From contig CAKQHO010000029.1 in the NCBI GenBank assembly GCA_934234185.1, positions 1 through 31,121 on the forward strand: a DNA stretch of 31,121 nt, in the 5' to 3' direction. Shown in pieces: positions 15,214 through 23,174 of the stretch (the stretch's first letter is position 1; the number at the start of each line of letters is the position of its first letter). The notes beneath the pieces are model-generated. The model was not told the DNA's origin, ran no database searches, and was given only the letters and a program-made list of their open reading frames with translations. This stretch comes from an uncultured Psychrobacillus sp. Its GTDB lineage: Bacteria; Bacillota; Bacilli; Bacillales_A; Planococcaceae. The position numbers were made by a program, and so were the translations under genes.

Positions 15214-16314
15214 ATGAAAAATACCATATTCATCATTGGGCTAGGCTTGATAGGCGGCTCGTTAGCCTTAGGGTTAAAAAGGAATGAGCATAATACGATT
15301 ATTGGCTTTGATACGAATTCTCGTTCGCTTGTTACCGCTAAAAAGCTAGGCATCATTGATGAAGAGGCAGCAACTATTACAGATAAAATAGAGACTGCGG
15401 ATTTTGTCATATTTGCTACTCCTGTAACAGAAACGATCCGTTTGATGAATGAGCTTCCATTAAATCGCTTAAAGCAAAACGTCATCCTTACAGATACAGG
15501 AAGCACGAAAAAAGAAATCATGAGAGCAGCAAAAACTCTCACCCAACATGGAATAACCTTCATAGGTGGACATCCAATGGCTGGCTCTCATAAGAGTGGG
15601 GTGGAGGCTGCAAAGGCTCATTTATTCGAAAATGCCTATTACGTGCTTACCACATTTGAGAATGAACACCCGCAACATGTGCAAAGGCTTAAAGAGCTAT
15701 TAGCAGTTACCAAGGCGAAGGTAATTGAAATAAATGCAGAAGAGCATGATCATATGACTGCAGTTGTTAGTCATTTTCCGCATTTAATTGCTGCATCCCT
15801 AGTACATCAGCTTTCGTCTGAAAACAATGATTTTCCTTTTACAAGGCAGCTAGCAGCAGGAGGCTTTCGAGACATCACTCGTATAGCCTCCTCCAATCCA
15901 ATCATGTGGAGAGATATAACCCTTCAGAATAGAGAGGAGCTGCAAGGTCAGCTGAACGCTTGGATGAATGAGATGTCCTTGCTACATCAGCTCCTGGAAA
16001 AGGGCAGCAATACTGATATTGAAACATACTTTGAACGTGCCAAGAAATTTCGTGACGATCTTCCAATCACTACCCAGGGCGCATTCTATACAGCGTATGA
16101 TTTGTATATAGACATCCCGGATTATCCAGGGATTATTTCGGAAATAACTGGATATTTAGCTGAGGAAAATATAAGCATTACAAACCTACGCATATTGGAA
16201 ACAAGGGAAGATGTGTATGGCATCCTAGTCATCAGCTTTCAAACCGCAGAGGATAGAGAGCGGGCTGTTACCTGTATAGCAACACACACAACATATGAAA
16301 CATATATTTCTTAA
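15214..16314 (+). CDS. tyrA: Prephenate dehydrogenase with C-terminal ACT domain
   Basis: TyrA oxidises and decarboxylates prephenate to 4-hydroxyphenylpyruvate with NAD, toward tyrosine. The 366-residue protein has a Rossmann motif GLGLIGGS at 9-16, the DTGSTK and GGHPMAGSHKSG segments of the family, and an ACT regulatory domain from about residue 296 to the end (YIDIPDYPGIISEIT). The ACT domain suggests feedback control by an aromatic amino acid. It begins one base after hisC and is followed by aroA after 12 nt, so it is inside the operon. Confidence 0.97.
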   Translation: MKNTIFIIGLGLIGGSLALGLKRNEHNTIIGFDTNSRSLVTAKKLGIIDEEAATITDKIETADFVIFATPVTETIRLMNELPLNRLKQNVILTDTGSTKKEIMRAAKTLTQHGITFIGGHPMAGSHKSGVEAAKAHLFENAYYVLTTFENEHPQHVQRLKELLAVTKAKVIEINAEEHDHMTAVVSHFPHLIAASLVHQLSSENNDFPFTRQLAAGGFRDITRIASSNPIMWRDITLQNREELQGQLNAWMNEMSLLHQLLEKGSNTDIETYFERAKKFRDDLPITTQGAFYTAYDLYIDIPDYPGIISEITGYLAEENISITNLRILETREDVYGILVISFQTAEDRERAVTCIATHTTYETYIS

Positions 16315-16326
16315 GGGGGTATTGTC

Positions 16327-17616
16327 TTGTCAACAAAGCAGCTAGATTATAAACAACCTTCCTTACATGGTTCCCTTCACATACCGGGTGACAAATCTGT
16401 TTCCCACCGCTCTATCATGTTTGGTGCTATAGCAAAGGGAACTACGACAGTGGAGGGCTTTTTACAAAGTGATGATTGCTTAAGCACCATTGATTGCTTT
16501 CAAAAGCTAGGTGTAGATATTCAGGTATCCGAAGACAAGGTCAAGATAACAAGCCCAGGTATCGCCAATTGGAAAGAGCCAAAGGAAATTTTATATACAG
16601 GAAACTCTGGAACCACCACCCGACTAATGCTAGGAATCTTAGCTGGATCTAATGTTTCTGCAGTACTGATAGGGGATGAGTCCATCCAGAGAAGACCTAT
16701 GAGACGTGTGACAGACCCACTAAAGAAAATGGGTGCTCAGCTGATTGGAAGAGAAGATGGTCAGTTTACACCTATTGCAGTCCAAGGCGAGTCCCTACAT
16801 GCAATTGAATATAAAATGCCTGTTGCTAGTGCGCAAGTAAAATCAGCAATACTTTTAGCTGCCTTAAGCGCGAACGGGGAAACGATAATTGAGGAAATGG
16901 AAACGACTCGTGATCATACGGAAAAAATGCTACGTCATTTTGGAGCAGAGATTAAGGTGGAGGAAAAAACTATTTCCTTACGAGGCGGGCAAGAACTTTC
17001 AGCTGCTCATGTAAGCGTGCCGGGAGATATATCTTCCGCAGCGTTTTTCTTAGTTGCTGGAGCTATTGTGCCAAATAGTAAGCTTGTTCTTCATAATGTC
17101 GGTTTAAACCCTACGCGATATGGGATCATAGAGGTTCTTGAAAAGATGGGGGCAAAAATATCCATTCAACAAGAGCAGAATACGAGCCATGAGGAAACAG
17201 GAACTGTTGTAGTAGAGAGCTCTAATTTGCAAGGCACGGAAATTGGCGGGGAGTTAATCCCGAGATTGATAGACGAGATACCGATCATTGCATTATTAGC
17301 TACTCAAGCAAACGGTAGAACTGTTATTAAAAATGCTGAGGAGCTAAAAGTGAAGGAAACGAACCGGATTGATGCAGTGGTAAACGAGCTGCAAAAACTC
17401 GGTGCTCATATCGTGCCTACAGAGGATGGAATGATTATTGAGGGACCAACCCCGCTTACCGGAGCAGCATTACAAACCTACGGTGACCATCGAATTGGCA
17501 TGATGGCGGCAATTGCTTCTCTAATTACAAGTGGACCTATCACAATCGATGATGCTGCTTGTATTGCGGTGTCGTATCCAAATTTCTTCGAGCATTTGAA
17601 TAGCTTGTTAAACTAA
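16327..17616 (+). CDS. aroA: 3-Phosphoshikimate 1-carboxyvinyltransferase (EPSP synthase)
   Basis: EPSP synthase adds the enolpyruvyl group of phosphoenolpyruvate to shikimate 3-phosphate, the step before chorismate synthase. The 429-residue protein has the active-site motif GDKSVSHRS at 21-29, NSGTTTR at 93-99, the RRPMRRVTDPL segment, and DHRIGMM near the C-terminus. The motif forms resemble the Gram-positive (class II-like) enzymes. It starts with TTG 16327 after AAGGGGGT at 16313-16320. It is the last gene of the aromatic operon and is followed by a terminator. B. subtilis calls it aroE. Confidence 0.97.
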   Translation: MSTKQLDYKQPSLHGSLHIPGDKSVSHRSIMFGAIAKGTTTVEGFLQSDDCLSTIDCFQKLGVDIQVSEDKVKITSPGIANWKEPKEILYTGNSGTTTRLMLGILAGSNVSAVLIGDESIQRRPMRRVTDPLKKMGAQLIGREDGQFTPIAVQGESLHAIEYKMPVASAQVKSAILLAALSANGETIIEEMETTRDHTEKMLRHFGAEIKVEEKTISLRGGQELSAAHVSVPGDISSAAFFLVAGAIVPNSKLVLHNVGLNPTRYGIIEVLEKMGAKISIQQEQNTSHEETGTVVVESSNLQGTEIGGELIPRLIDEIPIIALLATQANGRTVIKNAEELKVKETNRIDAVVNELQKLGAHIVPTEDGMIIEGPTPLTGAALQTYGDHRIGMMAAIASLITSGPITIDDAACIAVSYPNFFEHLNSLLN

Positions 17617-17629
17617 CGAAAAGAATAGG

Positions 17630-17656
17630 TACTCTCCTTCTAGGGAGAGTATTTTT
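17630..17656 (+). terminator. Terminator of the aromatic operon
   Basis: A perfect 8-bp stem TACTCTCC (17630-17637) / GGAGAGTA (17644-17651) with a 6-nt loop is followed by TTTTT. Confidence 0.85.
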
Positions 17657-17657
17657 C

Positions 17658-17686
17658 TTGTTCAAAAACAAATGTTCTTGTACGAT
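17658..17686 (+). promoter_or_regulatory. Candidate promoter of ypiA
   Basis: TTGTTC (17658-17663), a 17-bp spacer and TACGAT (17681-17686) lie two bases beyond the aroA terminator T-run. Both boxes are only moderate matches to SigA. Confidence 0.4.
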
Positions 17687-17713
17687 TAAGGTATAGAAGG
17701 AATGGTGATATAA

Positions 17714-18958
17714 GTGGAAAAATTAATACCCTTTATGAAAGTAATGGAAGAAGGAAATATAGAAAAGCTTAACGAGATGCTAGATGCATTTTTATTAGAC
17801 GGAGATCCGGATGAGCAATATCAATTAGCCGATCAGCTAACGGAATATGGCTTTCTACAGGAAGCAGTGGTTGTACTCGAGCATCTTCACTTTTTATTTC
17901 CAGAGGAGGAGCAGCTGAAAATAGATCAGGCGCAGCTATACCTAGAGTTGAATAAAGAGGACGAGGCGCTAGAAATGCTTAGTTCGATTGACCGCAAAAG
18001 TGATTCCTATCCACAGGCTTTACTGACACTAGCAGATTATTATCAAATGATTGGACTATATGAGGTTGCAGAGCAAAAAATTAATGAAGCGATTAAGCTT
18101 TTACCGAATGAACCGCTGCTTCAATTTGCAAAAGGCGAGCTATTGCTTCAAACAGGTCGTTACCTAGAGGCCGCTCGTTTAATGGAGGAGCTAACTCCTT
18201 CTAAGGACTCTTTACAGGGGGTAAATCTACCGCTTAAAATTGCGGAGATTTATAGTGCAGGGGCTGCTTATGAAGAAGCAATTCCTTATTATACAGAAGC
18301 ATTAGAGCAAGAGGCTGCTCCAGATATTCTTTTCCATGCTGCCTATGCATTTTTTCAGGTTCGGTATTATGAATCGGCTGCAAAGCATTTAGAGAGACTT
18401 ATAGAAATTGATTCTGATTATTTTTCAGGCTACATGCTATTAGCAGAAACTTACGCTATGCTTGAAAAAAATGAGGATGCACTGGAAATCATTAAAGCTG
18501 GAATAGCTCGTGATGAATTTGAAAAAGAATATTATTTATTTGCAGGTAAAATTTCTTTAAAATTGGGTAGAGTGAAAGAAGCGGAAGAATTTTTAAGAGA
18601 AGCAATTGCCCTAGACCCAGAATATATGGAGGCAATATACGTTCTATCCACTCTTTTCTCCAACGAGGAGATGGATGAGGAGTTAGTTGAGCTTTATGAA
18701 TTGCTAAAGCAGGAGCAGTTTGAATGGTCATCATTATATCCTTTATTAGCAGAAGCATATAATCGTTTAGAAATGTATGAAAAAGCATACGAATTTTATA
18801 AGCTTGCATATACTGATTTTAAAGAGGATGTTGTATTCTTAGAAAAATACGTATACTTCCTTTTAGAAGAAGGAAAAAGAGATGAAGCGAAGGATGTTGT
18901 TTTACTGCTACAAAAGCTTCAACCCGAAAATAGCGAGTGGTTAGAAATTCTGGAATAG
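17714..18958 (+). CDS. ypiA: Tetratricopeptide-repeat protein, YpiA
   Basis: This 414-residue cytoplasmic protein is built almost wholly of TPR-like helical repeats of about 34 residues (for example DEALEMLSSI, YEEAIPYYTEAL, KEAEEFLREAIALDPEYMEAIYVLS), and is strongly acidic. TPR arrays bind other proteins; no enzymatic motif is present. Its exact function is not known to me. Position between aroA and ypiB matches B. subtilis ypiA. The GTG start at 17714 is preceded by AGAAGG at 17695-17700 and GGTGAT closer in; neither spacing is ideal. Confidence 0.88.
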   Translation: MEKLIPFMKVMEEGNIEKLNEMLDAFLLDGDPDEQYQLADQLTEYGFLQEAVVVLEHLHFLFPEEEQLKIDQAQLYLELNKEDEALEMLSSIDRKSDSYPQALLTLADYYQMIGLYEVAEQKINEAIKLLPNEPLLQFAKGELLLQTGRYLEAARLMEELTPSKDSLQGVNLPLKIAEIYSAGAAYEEAIPYYTEALEQEAAPDILFHAAYAFFQVRYYESAAKHLERLIEIDSDYFSGYMLLAETYAMLEKNEDALEIIKAGIARDEFEKEYYLFAGKISLKLGRVKEAEEFLREAIALDPEYMEAIYVLSTLFSNEEMDEELVELYELLKQEQFEWSSLYPLLAEAYNRLEMYEKAYEFYKLAYTDFKEDVVFLEKYVYFLLEEGKRDEAKDVVLLLQKLQPENSEWLEILE

Positions 18959-19037
18959 CTTTCATACAACTAGAAACCGATTTGCAAATGCCCTGTGAAT
19001 GAAGTCTTTTTATTAAATAGAAGGAAGGAGAGGTTAC

Positions 19038-19589
19038 GTGACTGCTTCTGTTTCAGTTGGAGAGAAAAAAGAATTTGTGCGTTGGTTTTTGAAGAAATAC
19101 CAAATGAAGAGGCGAGAATGTGTATGGATTTTAAATTACTTAATAAGTCATGAGACAATGCTAAATAATGTCCATTTTGTTGAAGAGGCGCATTACTGTC
19201 CAAGAGCAATGATTATGTCCGTGACAACATCCTCTGGAATTCCTTTCCGATTCTATAAGGGAAGTATCATGACCGCAGATGCCGAAAAATCATTTCATGA
19301 TTTACGACTTCACCCGGAGGAGGAAATGTATATCCAATTGAATTTTCAGACGCTTCCGCCAAGCCCAGAGTATCTTGCAGTCCTCGAAGAAAATCCGTAT
19401 ATGCCTAAATACTTGCATATTAGTGAAAAAGATAAGATGATTGCAGAAGATATACTGAATGAAAGCCTCCATTCTTTTCAGGAGGAGCTTTTAAAGAAAC
19501 AAATCGATCAAGCAATTGACGAAAACAACAAAGAGAAATTTCTCGAGCTTTCTTCCTTATGGAATCAACTGCCTCAAAGAGAAAACTAG
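19038..19589 (+). CDS. ypiB: YpiB-family protein (UPF0302) with C-terminal IDEAL domain
   Basis: This is a conserved Bacillales protein of 183 residues without a known enzymatic role. The N-terminal part (about 1-125) is the UPF0302 region, including FVRWFLKKYQMKRRECVWIL and VEEAHYCPRAMIM. The C-terminus (about 145-180: QIDQAIDENNKEKFLELSSLW) fits the short IDEAL domain seen in small Bacillales proteins. The GTG start is backed by a strong AAGGAAGGAGAGG site at 19021-19033. The next gene follows after 11 nt, so ypiB and ypiF are one unit. Confidence 0.88.
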   Translation: MTASVSVGEKKEFVRWFLKKYQMKRRECVWILNYLISHETMLNNVHFVEEAHYCPRAMIMSVTTSSGIPFRFYKGSIMTADAEKSFHDLRLHPEEEMYIQLNFQTLPPSPEYLAVLEENPYMPKYLHISEKDKMIAEDILNESLHSFQEELLKKQIDQAIDENNKEKFLELSSLWNQLPQREN

Positions 19590-19600
19590 GAGAGATGAGC

Positions 19601-20047
19601 ATGCATTGGAACGGCAAAGACACAGCAGTGTTTCAAACACAAAAAGAATATATCGATACAGCAGTAGTACCCTTAGTATTAGTTGACGGTTCAGAGCATG
19701 GCTTTCAATTCGCAGCTTCTGCTGCGGATTTTACTTTGTCACTGGCAAACGTAATAGAAAATCAATTTAAGGGAAGGGTAGTATTATTTCCTTCCTTCTC
19801 TTATACGGCAACGCAGGACAAGCCTTCCTTACTAGAAGCATGGAAGGAAGAATTAAACAAAGCGCAGTTTAAGCATGTGTTTTTCATTACTTCGGATAGG
19901 GAGTGGAGCTCCATAGAGACGGAAAGCATTATATGGATACCATCCATACCATTAGATTCTATGGATCAAAAAATGAAGCTTTCCATCCTGGAGGATCAAC
20001 TTCGCCAGCTAGTACCTACTTTTGCAAAAAAATGGGCGAATCAGTGA
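19601..20047 (+). CDS. ypiF: YpiF-like protein (DUF2487)
   Basis: This 148-residue soluble protein of unknown function is placed between ypiB and qcrA, as B. subtilis ypiF is. It has alternating beta/alpha character, with no signal peptide or catalytic motif I recognise. ATG 19601 is chosen because AGGAGAG at 19588-19594 is correctly placed for it; ATG 19595 is too close, and the longer open frame from 19559 would overlap ypiB. Conservation next to the bc complex genes hints at a related role, but that is only inference. Confidence 0.82.
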   Translation: MHWNGKDTAVFQTQKEYIDTAVVPLVLVDGSEHGFQFAASAADFTLSLANVIENQFKGRVVLFPSFSYTATQDKPSLLEAWKEELNKAQFKHVFFITSDREWSSIETESIIWIPSIPLDSMDQKMKLSILEDQLRQLVPTFAKKWANQ

Positions 20048-20054
20048 CAATATC

Positions 20055-20083
20055 TTTCATTAATTGTTCACAAAGTGTATAAT
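20055..20083 (+). promoter_or_regulatory. Upstream promoter candidate for qcrA
   Basis: A consensus TATAAT at 20078-20083 has a poor -35 (TTTCAT at 20055-20060, 17-bp spacer). It may be a second start ahead of the stronger one at 20100-20128, or depend on an activator. Confidence 0.35.
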
Positions 20084-20099
20084 TCGAGGCAAAGGATTA

Positions 20100-20134
20100 T
20101 TGACCTTCCATTTTGATTGATATATCATTGATAT
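20100..20134 (+). promoter_or_regulatory. SigA promoter of qcrABC with direct repeat
   Basis: TTGACC (20100-20105), a 17-bp spacer and TATCAT (20123-20128) are each one base from consensus. The -10 region is overlapped by the palindrome TGATATATCA (20118-20127) and by two copies of ATTGATAT starting at 20116 and 20127. These 11-bp-spaced repeats could bind a regulator on one face of the helix. Confidence 0.65.
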
Positions 20135-20202
20135 GTCCTAGTATTATTTATTCAAGCAAGTATGTCCATTGGACTGACCTTTAAGTTAGAGGGGGGAAAA
20201 GG

Positions 20203-20706
20203 ATGAGTAACAATAAAGTTTCGAGACGCCAATTTTTAAGCTACACACTAACAGGTGTTGGTGGATTCATGGCAGCAGGTATGCTTATGCCAATGGTTCG
20301 TTTTGCAGCAGATCCAATTCTGCAAAAGAAAGAAGGCGGAGACTACGTAACTACTGAGAAGAAAATCGCAGATATTACGGAAACTCCTGAACGAGTAGAT
20401 TTTACTTTTGAACAAGTAGATGCTTGGTATACTTCTGAAGTTACAAATGCTGCATGGGTTTACAGAGAGGGCGATGAGATTATTGCACTTTCTCCTGTAT
20501 GTAAGCACTTAGGCTGTACAGTAAACTGGGAGAGTGACCCAGATCACCCAAATCAGTTCTTCTGTCCATGTCACGCTGGTCGTTACGAGAAGAGTGGTAA
20601 AAATGTTCCAAAAACACCACCTCTAGGTCCGTTGGATCGTTTTGAAGTTCGTGAGAAAGACGGCTTCCTAGAAATCGGAAAAGCTATACCTAACACAACA
20701 GCATAA
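20203..20706 (+). CDS. qcrA: Menaquinol:cytochrome c reductase, Rieske iron-sulfur subunit
   Basis: QcrA carries the 2Fe-2S cluster of the menaquinol:cytochrome c oxidoreductase (bc complex). The 167-residue protein has an N-terminal twin-arginine-like sequence SRRQFL (7-12) and one membrane anchor (about 13-34). The outward Rieske domain has the cluster motifs CKHLGC at 100-105 and CPCH at 121-124: ligands C100, H102, C121, H124, disulfide C105-C123. The ATG start has a strong purine-rich ribosome site. It is the first gene of qcrABC. Confidence 0.97.
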   Translation: MSNNKVSRRQFLSYTLTGVGGFMAAGMLMPMVRFAADPILQKKEGGDYVTTEKKIADITETPERVDFTFEQVDAWYTSEVTNAAWVYREGDEIIALSPVCKHLGCTVNWESDPDHPNQFFCPCHAGRYEKSGKNVPKTPPLGPLDRFEVREKDGFLEIGKAIPNTTA

Positions 20707-20726
20707 AGTAAGGGGGTACGACATCA

Positions 20727-21401
20727 GTGCTTAATAAAATCTATGATTGGGTGGATGAACGTCTGGATATTACTCCAATATGGCGTGATATTGCAGACCA
20801 TGAAGTGCCAGAACACGTAAACCCTGCACACCATTTCTCTGCATTTGTATATTGTTTCGGAGGATTAACGTTCTTTATTACAGTAATTCAAATTTTATCT
20901 GGTATGTTCTTAACAATGTACTACGTTCCAGATATCGAAAATGCATGGGAATCTGTTTACTATCTTCAAAATGAGGTAGCATTCGGTGAAATCGTGCGTG
21001 GGATGCATCACTGGGGAGCATCGCTTGTAATTGTTATGATGTTCTTACATACATTACGTGTATTCTTTACTGGCTCTTATAAAAAGCCTCGTGAACTAAA
21101 CTGGATGGTCGGAGTTTTAATCTTCGCTGTTATGTTAGGTTTAGGTTTCACAGGTTACTTACTTCCATGGGACATGAAAGCATTGTTCGCTACGAAGGTA
21201 GGTATTGAAATTGCAGCATCTGTACCAGTAATCGGTGGATTGATTAAAACTATCCTTGCTGGTGACGAAGCGATTATTGGTGCTCAAACATTAACAAGAT
21301 TCTTTGCGATTCATGTGTTCTTCTTACCAGCTGCTTTATTTGCACTTCTAGCAGCACACTTTATCATGATTCGTCGTCAAGGTATTTCTGGACCACTATA
21401 A
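20727..21401 (+). CDS. qcrB: Menaquinol:cytochrome c reductase, cytochrome b6 subunit
   Basis: QcrB is the membrane cytochrome b of the bc complex, in the short b6-type form with four transmembrane helices (224 residues). Heme-ligand histidines lie in two helices: GMHHWGAS with FLHTLRV (H94/H95 and H108), and IHVFF with AAHFIM near the C-terminus. C43 in FVYCFGG is at the position of the cysteine that binds the extra covalent heme in b6 proteins and in B. subtilis QcrB. The start is GTG 20727, with AAGGGGGT at 20709-20716. Confidence 0.97.
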   Translation: MLNKIYDWVDERLDITPIWRDIADHEVPEHVNPAHHFSAFVYCFGGLTFFITVIQILSGMFLTMYYVPDIENAWESVYYLQNEVAFGEIVRGMHHWGASLVIVMMFLHTLRVFFTGSYKKPRELNWMVGVLIFAVMLGLGFTGYLLPWDMKALFATKVGIEIAASVPVIGGLIKTILAGDEAIIGAQTLTRFFAIHVFFLPAALFALLAAHFIMIRRQGISGPL

Positions 21402-21441
21402 TGGGTAAGTGGCCGGATAATTCTTAAAAGGAGGGGACATT

Positions 21442-22221
21442 ATGCATCGCGGAAAAGGTTTGAAATTTGTAGGAGACTCACGTGTAACAGATCCTTCAAG
21501 CCGCAAAAAGAAAACTCCTAAAGACTATTCTGAGTATCCAGGTAAAACAGAAGCTTTCTGGCCTGACTTCTTACTGAAAGAATGGTTGGTTGGGGCAGTT
21601 TTCTTAATCGGTTATTTAGTATTAACTGTTTCACATCCTTCACCACTAGAGCGTCCAGCTGATCCAACTGATACAGGTTATATTCCTTTACCAGACTGGT
21701 ATTTTCTATTCTTATACCAATTATTAAAGTATGAGTTCGCTTCTGGACAATTTAATATTATTGGGGCAATCGTTATGCCAGGACTAGCGTTTGGTGCATT
21801 ATTATTAGTACCATTCCTAGATACAAGCAAAGAAAGAAGCCCATGGAAACGTCCATTACCAACTGGCTTCATGCTTCTAGCAGTTGCTTCTATCATCTAC
21901 TTAACTTGGGAATCTGTAGCAAACCACGACTGGGAAGCTGCTAAAGCACAAGGGGAGATTAGAGAAGAAGTAGCAATAGAAATTGATGAAAGTTCAAGAG
22001 GCTATGAACTTTATAAAGGCTCTTCTTGTATTGGCTGTCACGGTAATGCCTTCGAAGGTGGTCTAGGTAAGCCACTTATCGGTTTAACTTATTCTGCCGA
22101 AGAAATCGTGGAAATCGCTCATGATGGTATCGGTACTATGCCACCTAACCAGTGGACAGGTTCTGAAGAAGAGTTACAAGAGCTTGCAGAGTATATCACT
22201 ACTCTTCAACCAGAAGAATAA
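21442..22221 (+). CDS. qcrC: Menaquinol:cytochrome c reductase, subunit IV-cytochrome c fusion
   Basis: QcrC is the Bacillus-type fusion of a cytochrome b subunit IV-like membrane part with a cytochrome c domain that takes electrons from the Rieske protein. The 259-residue protein has about three membrane helices (near 48-66, 100-122 and 133-152) with the PLPDWYFLFLYQLLKY segment of the quinol site. Then an outward c-type domain has heme-binding CIGCH at 196-200 and axial methionine M233 in GTMPPNQW. ATG 21442 follows AAAAGGAGGGG. A terminator ends the operon. Confidence 0.97.
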   Translation: MHRGKGLKFVGDSRVTDPSSRKKKTPKDYSEYPGKTEAFWPDFLLKEWLVGAVFLIGYLVLTVSHPSPLERPADPTDTGYIPLPDWYFLFLYQLLKYEFASGQFNIIGAIVMPGLAFGALLLVPFLDTSKERSPWKRPLPTGFMLLAVASIIYLTWESVANHDWEAAKAQGEIREEVAIEIDESSRGYELYKGSSCIGCHGNAFEGGLGKPLIGLTYSAEEIVEIAHDGIGTMPPNQWTGSEEELQELAEYITTLQPEE

Positions 22222-22230
22222 TTTCTTTAT

Positions 22231-22260
22231 AAGAGAGTCAGGAAACTGGCTCTCTTTTTT
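22231..22260 (+). terminator. Terminator of the qcr operon
   Basis: An 11-bp stem with one U-G pair (22231-22241 with 22246-22256) is capped by a GAAA tetraloop and followed by a T-run. Confidence 0.92.
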
Positions 22261-22323
22261 TGAAGAAGAAAGTTTACGCTATTTTCAAATTATTTGTCTA
22301 ACCTGATATAGGAAGAATTGCAA

Positions 22324-22507
22324 GGGCAGAGTTAAGCGCTTACGCATTTCATGGATGTCCAGCTTTGCCTTACCCCTCGATGACTAATAGGATGTTGGTC
22401 AGGAAAACGTTGTCACACGATGTGACGTTCATAGTTTTCCTTCAGTACCTAACGTCCCCCCATTTGCTTGTCGGGGCAGAGATAGGTGCTTGCACATTTC
22501 ATGTGAC
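22324..22507. repeat. Structured intergenic repeat element
   Basis: A roughly 185-bp non-coding block between qcrC and ypjA. It is bounded by two 30-bp direct repeats beginning GGGCAGAG (22324-22353 and 22474-22503), exactly 150 bp apart and 25/30 identical. Inside is a hairpin: outer arms AGGAAAAC (22401-22408) / GTTTTCCT (22434-22441) and inner arms GTCACA (22412-22417) / TGTGAC (22421-22426). It is richer in GC than its flanks. From memory, elements with these features (CCCCTCGA, GTCACACGATGTGAC, GGGGCAGA) recur between genes in many Bacillales. It has no coding capacity of its own. Confidence 0.7.
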
Positions 22508-22526
22508 AAAGGGAGAGTATGAATAA

Positions 22527-23135
22527 GTGAAAAATTATTTACAGCTTATTTTGTTTAATAAAACGTTTATGTGGCTAGTGTTAGTGATCAATTTATTTGG
22601 TACTATTTACGGTTACTACTGGTATAAGAGCCAGTTGTCTGTAACGGAAACAAAGTTTTTGATTTTTGTTCCCGATAGTCCGACTGCTAGTTTATTTTTT
22701 ACCATTGCTTTGTTAGGCTGGCTATTAAAGAAAAACTGGAAACTAATAGAGGCATTAGCACTTATCACATTAGTAAAATATGGTCTTTGGGCTGTAGTAA
22801 TGAATATATGGACATATTTTGAGAATGACTATTTAGACTGGACTGGATGGATGCTGGTTGGTTCTCATTTTGCGATGGCCCTGCAAGCTGTACTTTATAT
22901 TCCATTTTATCGATTTAAATGGGTACATATTCTTATAGCCGCTATTTGGACATTGCATAATGATGTAATTGATTATTTATTCGGACAAATGCCGGTATAC
23001 AGTATTATTAATAAATATTCATCTAGTGTGGGCTATTTTACTTTTTGGCTATCGATAGCCTGTATCCTATTAGCAATAGCCGTCTATAAAAAACGAACAG
23101 GCCAGAAAGTTGATTTGAAGCCACATATCTATTAA
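22527..23135 (+). CDS. ypjA: Membrane protein YpjA (DUF1405)
   Basis: This 202-residue integral membrane protein has about six predicted transmembrane segments (near 12-30, 52-68, 73-92, 108-127, 132-150, 167-187). Conserved-looking polar patches include GSHFAMALQA and WTLHNDVIDY. Its function is unknown. The position right after qcrC matches B. subtilis ypjA. The start is GTG 22527, preceded by GGGAGAG at 22511-22517. A three-codon reading frame, ATG AAT AAG TGA at 22519-22530, overlaps this start but is probably incidental. Confidence 0.85.
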   Translation: MKNYLQLILFNKTFMWLVLVINLFGTIYGYYWYKSQLSVTETKFLIFVPDSPTASLFFTIALLGWLLKKNWKLIEALALITLVKYGLWAVVMNIWTYFENDYLDWTGWMLVGSHFAMALQAVLYIPFYRFKWVHILIAAIWTLHNDVIDYLFGQMPVYSIINKYSSSVGYFTFWLSIACILLAIAVYKKRTGQKVDLKPHIY

Positions 23136-23174
23136 AATAATAGATATAGAATGAGAGGGGGATAACTTTAGATA

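Noticed and set aside
20064..20073. TTGTTCACAA before qcrA as a Rex (NADH-sensing) box
   Set aside because: Only the right half (TTCACAA) matches; no TTGTGAA half lies at the required distance on the left.
22121..22306. Plus-strand frame overlapping the qcrC end
   Set aside because: It runs in another frame through the cytochrome c domain and the terminator hairpin and has no ribosome site.
22519..22530. Three-codon leader peptide before ypjA
   Set aside because: ATG AAT AAG TGA overlaps the GTG start, but the ribosome site is only one base from this ATG, so it is unlikely to be translated.
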